Origin: Ilumatobacteraceae bacterium
Lineage (GTDB): Bacteria; Actinomycetota; Acidimicrobiia; Acidimicrobiales; Ilumatobacteraceae
DNA length: 32,420 nt
Direction of reading: 5' to 3'
Assembly: GCA_022843125.1 (NCBI GenBank)
Contig: JALHOG010000065.1
Coordinates: 1 to 32,420, forward strand
A model generated the notes under the pieces. The model made no database searches, was not told the DNA's origin, and saw only the letters and a list, made by a program, of their open reading frames with translations. How positions within the stretch are numbered: position 1 is the stretch's first letter; every line of letters starts with the position of its first letter. A program made the position numbers and the translations under genes. Positions 22,836 to 31,161 of the stretch are shown one piece after another.

Positions 22836-24530
22836 ATGACGAGCTCCGAGAACGAACGTACCGGTACCGATTTCGTCCGTGAGCTCGTCCAACGCGATCT
22901 CGCCGAGGGCACGTTCGGCGGTCGGGTGCAGACCCGCTTCCCACCTGAACCGAACGGCTACCTGCACATCGGGCACGCGAAGGCGATCACGCTCGACTTC
23001 GAGCTCGCCCGCGAGTTCGGCGGCATCTGCAAGCTCCGCTTCGACGACACCAACCCCGACACCGAGGAGACGTCGTTCGTCGAGGGCATCATCACCGATC
23101 TGAAGTGGCTCGGCTACGACCCGGGCGAGCCGCTCTACGCGAGCGACTACTTCGAGCAGATCTACGCGTGGGCCGAGCTGCTGATCACCGACGGCAAGGC
23201 CTACGTCGACGACCAGGACACCGAGACGATCCGGGCACAGCGCGGCGGATACGGCAAACCGGGCATCGAGTCGCCACATCGCACACGGACCATCGACGAG
23301 AACCTCGATCTGTTCCGCCGGATGCGGGCCGGCGAGTTCGCCGACGGCGACCGGGTGCTGCGGGCCAAGATCGACATGCAGCACGAGAACATGCAGCTGC
23401 GCGACCCGGTGATGTACCGCATCCGACGCGGCCACCACCACCGCACCCACGATGCGTGGGTCATCTACCCCACCTACGACTGGGCCCACGGGCAGAGTGA
23501 CGCGATCGAGGGCACCACCCATTCACTGTGCACCCTCGAGTTCGACAGCCACCGCGCGCTGTACGACTGGTACCTCGCGCAGCTGCCGCTGCCGTTCGAG
23601 AAGCCACGCCAGACCGAGTTCGCCCGCCTCGAGCTCACGCATACCGTCACGTCGAAGCGCAAGCTCGCCCAGCTCGTCGCCGACGGTGTCGTCGACGGCT
23701 GGGACGACCCGCGCCTGCCCACCCTGCGGGCGTTGCGACGCCGCGGCTACCCGGCGAGTGCCATCCGCGAGTTCTGTGCGTTCATCGGAGTCGCCCGCAC
23801 CAACAGCCGCCACCAGATCGAACTGCTCGAATCGTTCGTGCGGTCCGAACTCAACCGCACCGCGCTCCGCCGTATGGCCGTGTTGCATCCGGTCAAGCTG
23901 GTCCTCACCGACTGGCCGACCAACCCCGACGGAACACCGGTGGTCGAGCACTTCACGATTGCGAACAACCCGGAGAACGACGCGGACGGGACGCGCCAGG
24001 TCGCGTTCAGCGGTGAACTCCACATCGAGCGCGACGACTTCATGGCCGACCCGCCGCCGAAGTTCTTCCGCCTGTCGCCGGGGCGCGAGGTGCGTCTCCG
24101 AGGCGCCTATCTCGTCACCTGCACCGGGTTCGACACCGCTGATGACGGCACCGTCACCACGATCTACGCCACCCACGACCCAGAGTCGAAGGGCGGCAAC
24201 GCTCCCGACGGGCGCAAGGTCAAGTCGACCATGCACTGGGTGTCGGCGACCCATGCCGTCCCGGCCACCGTGGCGCTGTACGAGCGCCTCTTCGCGGCGG
24301 AAGTCCCGGGCGAGCGCACCGGCGACCCGTTCGACGACTTGAACCGCGACTCCCGCGAGCTCCTCACCGGGTGCCTCGTCGAGGCGGCGCTGGGCGACAC
24401 CGCCGCAGGCGAGGTCGTCCAGTTCGAGCGTCTCGGCTACTTCGCCCACGACCCGAGCGAACCGCTGCTGTTCCACCGCACCGTCGGCCTCAAGGACGAC
24501 TGGGCGAACATCCAGAAGCGCGCCACGTGA
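22836..24530 (+). CDS. glnS: Glutaminyl-tRNA synthetase
   Basis: The protein has 564 residues from ATG 22836. It is a class I synthetase charging tRNA-Gln with glutamine in the cytosol. The HIGH motif is HIGH (44-47) in PPEPNGYLHIGHAKAI, and the KMSKS-like motif is VTSKR (271-275). GlnRS-specific features are present: RFDDTNPDTEE, IYPTYDWAHGQSDAIEGTTH, and the C-terminal two-barrel anticodon-binding domain (HPVKLVLTDWP, FRLSPGREVRLRGAYLV, VSATHAVPATVALYERLF). Length and order match the bacterial enzyme. Most Actinobacteria lack GlnRS and use GatCAB amidation, so its presence is noteworthy. tRNA-Gln(CUG) and gltX lie within 9 kb. It is divergent from the surface protein gene. Confidence 0.95.
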   Translation: MTSSENERTGTDFVRELVQRDLAEGTFGGRVQTRFPPEPNGYLHIGHAKAITLDFELAREFGGICKLRFDDTNPDTEETSFVEGIITDLKWLGYDPGEPLYASDYFEQIYAWAELLITDGKAYVDDQDTETIRAQRGGYGKPGIESPHRTRTIDENLDLFRRMRAGEFADGDRVLRAKIDMQHENMQLRDPVMYRIRRGHHHRTHDAWVIYPTYDWAHGQSDAIEGTTHSLCTLEFDSHRALYDWYLAQLPLPFEKPRQTEFARLELTHTVTSKRKLAQLVADGVVDGWDDPRLPTLRALRRRGYPASAIREFCAFIGVARTNSRHQIELLESFVRSELNRTALRRMAVLHPVKLVLTDWPTNPDGTPVVEHFTIANNPENDADGTRQVAFSGELHIERDDFMADPPPKFFRLSPGREVRLRGAYLVTCTGFDTADDGTVTTIYATHDPESKGGNAPDGRKVKSTMHWVSATHAVPATVALYERLFAAEVPGERTGDPFDDLNRDSRELLTGCLVEAALGDTAAGEVVQFERLGYFAHDPSEPLLFHRTVGLKDDWANIQKRAT

Positions 24531-24549
24531 GTCGCGCCGGCCGGTTGGG

Positions 24550-25335
24550 TCAGTCGGCTGCGACGACCTCGACGTTGATCGTGCGGGTCTCAGCCGGTTC
24601 GGTACCCTCCTCGAACGGTTGCCGGTACGCGAGCTCGATCACGCTGCCGCCGGCTTGCCCCGCCTCGATCACGAACACCTGGACGCCGCCGGCACCGACC
24701 AGGCCGGTGTCATCCGATTGTTCGTACCGGTCGTCGACGACGGCGAGTCCGGCGGGAACGATGATCTCCCACTCGTAGCCGGTCGTTGCGTTGGCCTGGA
24801 GCCGGATCGTGAAGCGCTCGCCGGGTGCCAGCACGACTGGATGGGCCCCGTCGCCGACCAGCGCGTCCGGTGCCCCGGACCAGATCGGGGGCGGCAGGAT
24901 CGGCTGCGCGAGATCCCAGTCCGCGATGCCGCATCCGTCGGCCCGGTGGAAGCGGGTGTCGACGAGCCGACCATCGATCGTCCCGACCACGTGCGCGACG
25001 TCGGGCCCGCCGTACTGCTCGGTACACGCGACATCGGTCGCCGGCCCGTCGACGAGCCTGGCGACGATGGCCGCGTTCGCGAGGCCAGAGGCGACTGCAT
25101 CCGGGTCGTCGAGATACCCGACCACCTCGACGGCGCCCGAGACGGTCCGGACGGACGCGGATCGCGCATCGGGCAGCTCGAGCGATCCTGCGTCGATGGT
25201 CAGGCTGACGCCGCGTGACCCCGGTGAAGTGGTCGATGCGGTGTCGGGTTCCGACGGCACCGCTCCCTCGTCACCACACGCGCTCGCGAGTACGACGACC
25301 AGCACCATCAACCCGGTGGTGACGTTCTTCCTCAT
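24550..25335 (-). CDS. Lipoprotein with chagasin-like (I42) protease-inhibitor domain
   Basis: The protein has 261 residues. ATG 25335 is chosen because it begins a typical lipoprotein signal (MRKNVTTGLMVLVVVLASAC, Cys20). An earlier in-frame start would only add Arg-rich sequence. The central region (about 40-150) is an unassigned beta-rich domain with a possible disulfide (VACTEQYGG, DGCGIADWD). The C-terminal about 100 residues match the chagasin family: ERFTIRLQANATTGYEWEII (NPTTGY-type loop at 182-187), LVGAGGVQVFVI (GxGG loop) and AYRQPFE (RPW-type loop, with Phe). Family members inhibit papain-like cysteine proteases, and bacterial homologues are often exported. Here the inhibitor would sit on the outer face of the membrane. 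It is convergent with glnS, only 19 bp apart. Confidence 0.75.
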   Translation of the reverse strand: MRKNVTTGLMVLVVVLASACGDEGAVPSEPDTASTTSPGSRGVSLTIDAGSLELPDARSASVRTVSGAVEVVGYLDDPDAVASGLANAAIVARLVDGPATDVACTEQYGGPDVAHVVGTIDGRLVDTRFHRADGCGIADWDLAQPILPPPIWSGAPDALVGDGAHPVVLAPGERFTIRLQANATTGYEWEIIVPAGLAVVDDRYEQSDDTGLVGAGGVQVFVIEAGQAGGSVIELAYRQPFEEGTEPAETRTINVEVVAAD

Positions 25336-25436
25336 GCTTCCAGCTTCGACCAGGTAGGTGTGCGCCGCAAGAGCCGTTGGTCTGTGAGTCGGGAGGGGCT
25401 CGTTACCGGCGATGGTGGACGTGCCAAGATCACCGG

Positions 25437-26411
25437 ATGCGGCCCGTGCTCGTGATGGCCCCGCCCCCGGACGACGCCGCGTTGCGCGACGCCTGCGGCG
25501 ACGCTCCGTCCTGGGCGTGCGAGGCGACGTGGGATCTGAGCGGCAGCGACCTCGCGTCGCGAGCCGTCGACTGGTTCGTCGCCCGGCCACTCGCAGCGGT
25601 CGTGATCGTCGTCCTCGCGGCGTTGCTCGATCGCTGGCTGCGCAAGCTGGTCACCGCCGTCATCACGCGTGCGGTCGCCGGTGAGGCAGCGATCGCACTC
25701 GACCGGTTGAGTGGCGCGAACCGCGTCTCGGACTCCCGCCAGCACGCGCGTGCCGGCACCGTCGCCGCGGTGGCTCGCGCCTTCGTCTCGACGATGGTCT
25801 GGACCGTTGCCGTGCTCGTCGTGCTCGGCACCTTCGACCTCGACCTCGCCCCGCTGCTGGCGAGCGCCGGAATCGCTGCAGTGGCCGTCGGCCTCGGGGC
25901 GCAGTCCCTCGTCAAGGACTGCATCGCCGGCTTCTTCATCCTCCTGGAGGATCAGTACGGCGTCGGTGACGACATCCAGGTCGAGCCCATCGTCGGCACC
26001 GTCGAGGGGCTCACGCTGCGGATGACCCGCATCCGAGGATTCGACGGAACGCTCTGGAGCGTCCCCAACGGCACGATCGTCCAGGTCGGCAATCGCAGCC
26101 GGAGCTGGTCGAAGGGCTTCCTCGACATCATGGTCCGCAACGACGCCGACCTCGATCGAGCGATCGAGCTCGTCACCGAGGCGACCCGCCTCGTCGCCGA
26201 GCAACCGGAGGTGGCGGCCCAACTGATCGAAACGCCCGAGGTGCTGGGCGTCGACCGCGTCGGCACCGATGGGACCGCCATCCGCATCGCGATCACGACC
26301 CGCCCCGGAGATCATTGGCGCCTCATGCGGACGCTCCGCATCGAGATCAAGCGCCGCCTCGACGAAGAAGGCATCCCGCTACCGCCGACCGGGCCCACGC
26401 TCGGCCAGTGA
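25437..26411 (+). CDS. MscS-family mechanosensitive ion channel
   Basis: The protein has 324 residues from ATG 25437 (MRPVLVMAPPPDD); a GTG at 25377 would add 20 residues without family similarity. Membrane helices lie at about residues 45-65 (PLAAVVIVVLAALLDRWLRK) and 105-130 (STMVWTVAVLVVLGTF). The pore helix and the start of the beta domain are classic: LLASAGIAAVAVGLGAQSLV, IAGFFILLEDQYGVGDDI, then RGFDGTLWSVPNGTIVQVGN. The cytoplasmic alpha-beta part follows. It has three helices, as in small MscS. Such channels release solutes on hypo-osmotic shock. It is divergent from the chagasin-like lipoprotein gene and is followed by a hairpin terminator. Confidence 0.92.
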   Translation: MRPVLVMAPPPDDAALRDACGDAPSWACEATWDLSGSDLASRAVDWFVARPLAAVVIVVLAALLDRWLRKLVTAVITRAVAGEAAIALDRLSGANRVSDSRQHARAGTVAAVARAFVSTMVWTVAVLVVLGTFDLDLAPLLASAGIAAVAVGLGAQSLVKDCIAGFFILLEDQYGVGDDIQVEPIVGTVEGLTLRMTRIRGFDGTLWSVPNGTIVQVGNRSRSWSKGFLDIMVRNDADLDRAIELVTEATRLVAEQPEVAAQLIETPEVLGVDRVGTDGTAIRIAITTRPGDHWRLMRTLRIEIKRRLDEEGIPLPPTGPTLGQ

Positions 26412-26429
26412 CGGCCCGCCGAGAGCTCA

Positions 26430-26459
26430 TCGTGTGGTGGGGGTAACCCCACCACACGA
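26430..26459 (+). terminator. 13-bp stem-loop with GTAA tetraloop after the MscS gene
   Basis: TCGTGTGGTGGGG (26430-26442), GTAA, CCCCACCACACGA (26447-26459) pair perfectly. The loop is a GNRA tetraloop. It starts 18 nt after the stop. A second small palindrome CAGCCCG-C-CGGGCTG lies at 26463-26477. No U-tract. Confidence 0.65.
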
Positions 26460-26509
26460 CACCAGCCCGCCGGGCTGAACCGAGTGCGCACGACGTCGAC
26501 GATGGAGCC

Positions 26510-27313
26510 ATGAACACCGCGCTCGATCAACCCGCTCCTACCGTCTCCACTCCGGCGCCGCCGGCTCGCACACGCCACGCTGGCCACGTCGCCGCGATCA
26601 TCATCGGCTGTCTCGCGATGCTCCCCGCGCTCGGGATGCTCGTCGGTGGCGCCGGGATCGTGATCGCCGAGGAAGCGGCGACCGACGACGACGGCTTCTA
26701 CTCGTTCACGCTCGATCGGCTGGAGAGCAACGGTGTGGCCGTGACCACCAGCGAGCTGTGGTTCGACGACGACGATGGTGGGCCGTGGGTCCTCGACTGG
26801 CTCGACCTCGACGTGCGGCTTCGGGTCGACGGGGCGGCCAGCTCGGACGGCATCTTCGTCGGCATCGCTCGCCGAGCGGACGTCGACGCCTACCTGTCCG
26901 GCAGCCGTCACTCGGTGGTGACCGAACTCGACGACCGGGCGCCCGTCTACCGTCAGGTGGTCGGAGAGCAGCCCGCCGACGCCCCGGACACTCAGGACTT
27001 CTGGGTGGCGAGCGCAACCGGCCCCGGTGAACAGCAGCTCGACTGGGAAGCCCGCGGTGGCCGCTGGGCGATCGTCGTGATGAATGCCGACGGCTCGCCC
27101 GACATCGCTGCCGACGTGGAGATCGGCGCCCGATCCGACGCGGTGACCCCGATCGCCGTCGGGCTGCTCGTCGCCGGCGGCATCACCCTGGCACTGGCAA
27201 TCGGCCTGATCGTGTTCGGCGCGCGGGGTAGCTCGCGCCGCGACCGGGATGGAGACGCGAGCGGAACGCCCGCGCCCTACCTGATCGATCAGGAGCGCAT
27301 GCCAGCGCTCTGA
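26510..27313 (+). CDS. Membrane protein with extracellular domain between two helices
   Basis: The protein has 267 residues, ATG 26510 preceded closely by GGAG. Residues 1-25 are a Pro/Ala/Thr-rich cytoplasmic head. A first helix is at about 26-52 (VAAIIIGCLAMLPALGMLVG). Residues about 55-210 are an acidic extracytoplasmic domain with ELWFDDDD, GIFVGIARRADVDAYLSG, QDFWVAS and GGRWAIVVMNADGSPD. The second helix is at about 213-240 (PIAVGLLVAGGITLALAIGL), and a short charged tail follows. The layout, with the GIARRxDVxxYL and WAIVVMNAD segments, is common in actinobacterial proteins of unknown function. I do not recognise a named activity. Confidence 0.8.
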   Translation: MNTALDQPAPTVSTPAPPARTRHAGHVAAIIIGCLAMLPALGMLVGGAGIVIAEEAATDDDGFYSFTLDRLESNGVAVTTSELWFDDDDGGPWVLDWLDLDVRLRVDGAASSDGIFVGIARRADVDAYLSGSRHSVVTELDDRAPVYRQVVGEQPADAPDTQDFWVASATGPGEQQLDWEARGGRWAIVVMNADGSPDIAADVEIGARSDAVTPIAVGLLVAGGITLALAIGLIVFGARGSSRRDRDGDASGTPAPYLIDQERMPAL

Positions 27314-27338
27314 TCAGCACCCACCGCCCGCGCTCGGG

Positions 27339-27515
27339 TCAGGGACACCCGAGGCCGTGGAGCACCGCGCAGTCGCGGCACAGCACGGCAACCCCGTCGG
27401 GCGTACTCCATCGGGTCGCGAGGTGCGACCCGCACGACATGCAACCGCCCGCCGGGCCCGCATCCTGTCTCGCTCTGATCACCGATCGGCCATCGAGCTC
27501 TCGTTGGTCATCCAC
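27339..27515 (-). CDS. 58-residue zinc-ribbon-like protein
   Basis: A short minus-strand frame runs from GTG 27515 to TGA 27341-27339; an internal GTG at 27482 is an alternative start (47 residues). AGGG stands about 9 nt upstream of 27515. The protein has two CxxC knuckles, GGCMSCGSHLATRW (Cys25, Cys28) and LCRDCAVLHGLGC (Cys46, Cys49), separated by 17 residues, the layout of a zinc ribbon. It lies 42 bp downstream of the six-helix membrane protein gene and may be cotranscribed with it. Function unknown; a nucleic-acid or protein contact is the usual role of such ribbons. Confidence 0.6.
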   Translation of the reverse strand: MDDQRELDGRSVIRARQDAGPAGGCMSCGSHLATRWSTPDGVAVLCRDCAVLHGLGCP

Positions 27516-27557
27516 TCGAACGACCCTACGCCCGAGCCTCGGAACGCCGCTGCACCG

Positions 27558-28613
27558 TCACGACACCATCTCCTCGAGGCGCTGGAGCTGCAGGTACTCC
27601 GCCCGCTGCTCACGCTGCCGTTGCGAGCGGGCACGGGCGGTGAGGTCCATCCGGTTCATCGCCCTCCATCCCAGCAGGCTCCACACCAGGTACGGCACGA
27701 CCAACAGCAGGGTGGCCAGCGTGACAGCGCCGTCCTGCACCACGCCGGTCTGGAGCGCGCTGAACAGGCTCAACCCGAGCATCCCTGTCACGGCGAGCAA
27801 CGTCGCCACGATCGGCCCCCAGATCCACCGCCTGATGAGCGCGACGTCACCACGGATACGGCCCATCGCACGAGCGAGGTAGAGGTACGGCCGGACCCAG
27901 ATCGCGAGCAACACCAGCACCGCTGCGAAGATCAGGAATGCCTCGGCCACATCGGCGTCGCGACCGAACCGGTCCGACCGGGCGATGTAGCGGTCGTTGA
28001 CGAACGCGACGAGCATGATCAGCGGGAGGCCGGCGCCTGGAAGGGTCAACCACCAGAGCACTCCGCGCCACGGCGACACCGACGTCGCGAAGCGTGAATG
28101 CGCCAGCACCCGCCGGCAGTTGTCGAGATTGACCCAGGTCCAGACCGCCAGAACGCTCAGCAGCAGGAGCGATGGCGCGAACCTCGCAATGCGGTGCCAC
28201 CACGCGGTCGGCTCGTCGTTCGAGGCCACGATCATCTGCGCCGGACCGCACACCATCACGGCGACGACGTACACCCAGCGCGCCCACTCCGCTCTCCGCA
28301 GCGGAACCGGCTCGGGCACCGCCATCGGGCGCGACCGACCGAGGACCGCCTGCGTCTCGACCCGCCCCGACGCCACGGCGTCCCAGCCGTCCCTCGGGCG
28401 CGTCACCGCATCGTCGCCACCCCCGCCGGCCCGCGGCGGCAGCGTCGGAACGACGATCGGAACGACGGGAGGCAGCGCCGGCAGGAGCGGCGCACTCAGC
28501 GATCCCGGCGATCCCGGCGGCACCGGCGGCACCGGCGGCACCGGCGGTGCGAACCCACTTCCAGGTACGGGTCGGGCACCGTCCGCCACACCGTCCGCCG
28601 CACCGTCCGCCAC
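27558..28613 (-). CDS. Six-helix membrane protein with Pro-rich N-terminus (DUF4328-like)
   Basis: The frame gives 351 residues from GTG 28613, but the start is uncertain because the first residues are encoded by 12-bp repeats (ADGAADGVADGA); an ATG near codon 97 (MAVPEPVPLRR) is another candidate. Residues about 20-65 are Pro/Val-rich, encoded by 9-bp GGCGGCACC-type repeats (28517-28550). Six hydrophobic segments follow: WVYVVAVMVCGPAQMIV, FAPSLLLLSVLAVWTWVNL, WRGVLWWLTLPGAGLPLIML, AFLIFAAVLVLLAIWV, IVATLLAVTGMLGLSLF and AVTLATLLLVVPYLVWSLLG. A basic coiled tail ends the protein (QRQREQRAEYLQLQRLEEMV). The layout resembles DUF4328 proteins, but the match is weak. Function unknown. Confidence 0.7.
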   Translation of the reverse strand: MADGAADGVADGARPVPGSGFAPPVPPVPPVPPGSPGSLSAPLLPALPPVVPIVVPTLPPRAGGGGDDAVTRPRDGWDAVASGRVETQAVLGRSRPMAVPEPVPLRRAEWARWVYVVAVMVCGPAQMIVASNDEPTAWWHRIARFAPSLLLLSVLAVWTWVNLDNCRRVLAHSRFATSVSPWRGVLWWLTLPGAGLPLIMLVAFVNDRYIARSDRFGRDADVAEAFLIFAAVLVLLAIWVRPYLYLARAMGRIRGDVALIRRWIWGPIVATLLAVTGMLGLSLFSALQTGVVQDGAVTLATLLLVVPYLVWSLLGWRAMNRMDLTARARSQRQREQRAEYLQLQRLEEMVS

Positions 28614-28738
28614 GGATCACAGTGTGTCCGATCCCACATCGCTGCGCCAGGGACGGCCCCGTCGACTCGGTCGGCGCCGGCCACTCCGGAGCAGCGCCGA
28701 AGCAGCGCTCGCATCATGGGCAGCGGAGGCTGAAAACT

Positions 28739-28768
28739 GTCAGAGCCCCTCCGGGGAGGGGCTCTGAC
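28739..28768 (-). terminator. Intrinsic terminator of the tRNA-Gln/tRNA-Glu unit
   Basis: GTCAGAGCCCCTCC and GGAGGGGCTCTGAC flank a GG centre, giving up to 14 paired bases. On the minus strand the hairpin is followed by AGTTTTCAG, a short U-tract. It stands 12 nt beyond the CCA end of tRNA-Glu. It is the best rho-independent terminator in the window. Confidence 0.85.
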
Positions 28769-28780
28769 CTGGTACTTCCT

Positions 28781-28856
28781 TGGCAGCCCGTACGGGATTC
28801 GAACCCGTGCCGCCACCTTGAGAGGGTGGTGTCCTAGGCCTCTAGACGAACGGGCC
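28781..28856 (-). tRNA. tRNA-Glu (anticodon CUC)
   Basis: 76 nt including encoded CCA. Acceptor GGCCCGT/ACGGGCT with a G-U first pair, D-stem GTCT/GGAC, anticodon stem CCACC/GGTGG with loop CTCTCAA, T-arm ACGGG-TTCGAAT-CCCGT, discriminator G. It lies 67 nt downstream of tRNA-Gln and probably shares its transcript. Confidence 0.95.
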
Positions 28857-28923
28857 AAGCTGCGGTCCCGACGTTACCGTCGGGCTGTTGTCGATCGGCC
28901 GAGCCTGGCGGACTCGTCCGATT

Positions 28924-28998
28924 TGGTTGGGGTGCAAGGAATCGAACCTTGAATAAGAGAACCAGAAACTCTCGTGTTGCCAATTACACCACACCCCA
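28924..28998 (-). tRNA. tRNA-Gln (anticodon CUG)
   Basis: 75 nt including encoded CCA. Acceptor TGGGGTG/CACCCCA starts with U1-A72, the weak pair typical of bacterial tRNA-Gln. D-stem GTGT/ACAC, anticodon arm AGAGT-TTCTGGT-TCTCT with one T-T mismatch next to the loop, T-arm CAAGG-TTCGATT-CCTTG, discriminator A. Confidence 0.93.
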
Positions 28999-29071
28999 CT
29001 GGAGCGACCGATGATGATAGCGGCCCGATCGTGTCGGCCCACCGGCGGATCCGTCCGACCGTCGCCGAAGC

Positions 29072-29782
29072 TCACCTGGTGAGATCGGTGAGCCGGTCGA
29101 ACCCCACGAGTCGCCCGAGCGCCACCCCACCTGCCTCGAACGCCTCACGCCGGAACGACGACCATCCGGTCACGACACTCGACGGGGTCGGGGAGAGCAC
29201 ACCGTCCAAGCCGACCTCGTCGGCGATGAGGTGCGTTCGCAGCGAGTGGTACGGGTCGGTCACGAGCACCACCCGGTCGAGTTGCTCGCCCAACAGCACC
29301 GTCGCGGCCGCAGCGAGCGAACCGTAGGTGGTGCGGCCGACGTCTTCGCGACGAATGGCCTCGACCGGCACGCCGCGCTCCACGAGGTAGTCGAACCCGG
29401 CGTCGGCCTCGGTGAAGCGGTCACCGGGCCGGTTGCCGCCGGTGACCATGATGAGCGGAGCGATCCCGTCCTGCCAGAGCGCCAGACCGTGGTCGAGGCG
29501 GGCGGCGAGCTGCGGTGACGGGCGGCCGTCGTACTGGGCGGCGCCGAGCACCACGATCACGTCGGCCGACGCCCGGGCGGGCGTGCTCTCCTGGCCGGCG
29601 CGCCACACCTGGAACAGCGTGACGAGGTAGTAGCCGACGACGACGGCCAGCACACCGAACGCAACCCTCCCCCATCGCACCCGCCGCCCCGCACCGCGGT
29701 GGGCGCCAGCAGGCCCGACGACTGCGTGATCGCTCCCGTCGTCGGTGGGGGTGGTGACCTGCAGCAGGTCAGGATTCGGCAC
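29072..29782 (-). CDS. YdcF/SanA-like DUF218 membrane protein
   Basis: The protein has 236 residues from GTG 29782, which overlaps the end of gltX by 14 bp, so the two are probably translated from one mRNA. A short Asp/Thr-rich head is followed by one membrane helix at about 38-58 (WGRVAFGVLAVVVGYYLVTL). The DUF218 domain has ADVIVVLGAAQYDGRPSPQL, LIMVTGGNRPGDRFTEADAG, REDVGRTTYGSLAAAATVLL and VVLVTDPYHSLRTHLIADEV, the usual conserved blocks. The family includes ElyC, SanA and YdcF, linked in other bacteria to envelope integrity. The precise reaction is not established. Pairing with gltX is probably operon convenience. Confidence 0.85.
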   Translation of the reverse strand: MPNPDLLQVTTPTDDGSDHAVVGPAGAHRGAGRRVRWGRVAFGVLAVVVGYYLVTLFQVWRAGQESTPARASADVIVVLGAAQYDGRPSPQLAARLDHGLALWQDGIAPLIMVTGGNRPGDRFTEADAGFDYLVERGVPVEAIRREDVGRTTYGSLAAAATVLLGEQLDRVVLVTDPYHSLRTHLIADEVGLDGVLSPTPSSVVTGWSSFRREAFEAGGVALGRLVGFDRLTDLTR

Positions 29783-31151
29783 GCGTGACAGCGTCGCGCA
29801 TCCGGCGCAGCGATTCGTCGCGCCCGAGCACCTCGAGCGCCTCGAACAGCGGCGGGCCGACCGACCGGCCGGTCACGGCGACACGGGTCGCCGCCGACGC
29901 CTTGCCGAGCTTGACGTCGTACCGCGTCATCAGGTCTTCCATCGCCGCCTTCAGCGTCCCGTGATCCCAGGTGCACGTCTCGTACGCGCCGATCACGTCG
30001 CGCAGCAGCGCAAGGGCGTAGTCGGGAGCGAACGCCTTGTCCCACGACTCCTGGTCGACGGCGGGGTCGTGCACGTACAGGAAGTCGACCGCGGCGGGCG
30101 CCTCGGCGAGCGTCTTCAGGCGCTCCTGGATGTACGGCACCATCTGGCGGAACGGCGCACGATCCCACTCGGCCGGCAGCCACGGCTCACACGCCGCCGC
30201 GAGCTCGTCGGCGCTGAGCATCCGGATGTAGTCACCGTTGAACGCGGCGAGCTTCTTGAGGTCGAAGAACGCAGGGCTCTTGTTGACGTCCTCGAGGCGG
30301 AAGACCGGCTCCATCGCCGACCACGGCTGGATCTCGGTGTCACCGGGCGACCAACCGAGCGTCATCAGGTAGTTCACCATCGCGTCGGCGAGGTAGCCCT
30401 CCTCGCGGTACTGCTCGAGCGCCACCTTGTCGCGCCGCTTCGACAGCTTCTTGCGCTGCTCGTTGACGAGCACCGGGACGTGCGCCCAGATCGGCGGCTG
30501 CTCCCCCAGCGCCTCCCAGATCATCTGCTGCTTGGGTGTGTTCGGCAGGTGCTCCTCGGCACGCACGACATGGGTGATCCGCATGGACATGTCGTCGACG
30601 ACATTGGCGAGGATGAACACCGGCGTGCCGTTGCCGCGCACCAGCACGAAGTCCTCGATGGTGGCGTTGTCGAACTCGACCTCGCCGCGGACCAGGTCGT
30701 GCACGACCGTGGTGCCGGCCGGAACACGGAACCGCAACACCCGACCGGCGCCCGGCCCGAGCCCGAGATCGCGCGACCAGCCGCCGTAGCCGGTGGTCCC
30801 CTCGGCGGCAGCCCGGGCCTGGATCTCGTCGGGGGTCATCTCGCAGTAGTAGGCGTGACCCGACTCGTGCAGGCGGCGGGCGGCATCGAGGTGGGCGTCA
30901 AAGAACTCGCTCTGGAACAGCGGCCCCTCGAAGTGCGGGTCGTCGGCCGAGATCCCGATCCACGCCAGGGAGTCGATGATCCCCTGCGTCCACTCCGGGC
31001 GGTTGCGGGCCTCGTCGGTGTCTTCGATGCGCAGCACGAACGTGCCGCCCGACTGGCGGGCGAGCGCCCAGTTGAACAACGCCGTGCGGGCGCCACCGAC
31101 GTGGAAGAACCCCGTGGGCGAGGGAGCGAATCGATACCGAGGAGCGTTCAT
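29769..31151 (-). CDS. gltX: Glutamyl-tRNA synthetase
   Basis: The protein has 460 residues, ATG 31151, with TACGCT 10 nt upstream and no Shine-Dalgarno. It is class I: FAPSPTGFFHVGGARTALFN (HIGH variant HVGG, 17-20), FVLRIEDTDEARNRPEW, VVRAEEHLPNTPKQQMIW, and the KMSKS variant KLSKR (235-239). The C-terminal helical anticodon domain follows (KLGKASAATRVAVTGRSVGP). It charges tRNA-Glu with glutamate. Because a GlnRS gene is nearby, this enzyme may be discriminating (tRNA-Glu only), but motifs do not prove it. tRNA-Gln and tRNA-Glu lie downstream on the same strand after the YdcF-like gene. Confidence 0.96.
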   Translation of the reverse strand: MNAPRYRFAPSPTGFFHVGGARTALFNWALARQSGGTFVLRIEDTDEARNRPEWTQGIIDSLAWIGISADDPHFEGPLFQSEFFDAHLDAARRLHESGHAYYCEMTPDEIQARAAAEGTTGYGGWSRDLGLGPGAGRVLRFRVPAGTTVVHDLVRGEVEFDNATIEDFVLVRGNGTPVFILANVVDDMSMRITHVVRAEEHLPNTPKQQMIWEALGEQPPIWAHVPVLVNEQRKKLSKRRDKVALEQYREEGYLADAMVNYLMTLGWSPGDTEIQPWSAMEPVFRLEDVNKSPAFFDLKKLAAFNGDYIRMLSADELAAACEPWLPAEWDRAPFRQMVPYIQERLKTLAEAPAAVDFLYVHDPAVDQESWDKAFAPDYALALLRDVIGAYETCTWDHGTLKAAMEDLMTRYDVKLGKASAATRVAVTGRSVGPPLFEALEVLGRDESLRRMRDAVTRAES

Positions 31152-31161
31152 GGCGCCGTCG

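Noticed and set aside
28517..28612. 9-bp and 12-bp tandem repeats as a separate regulatory or CRISPR-like array
   Set aside because: They encode the Pro/Val-rich and Ala-Asp-Gly stretches at the N-terminus of the six-helix membrane protein and are simple coding repeats.
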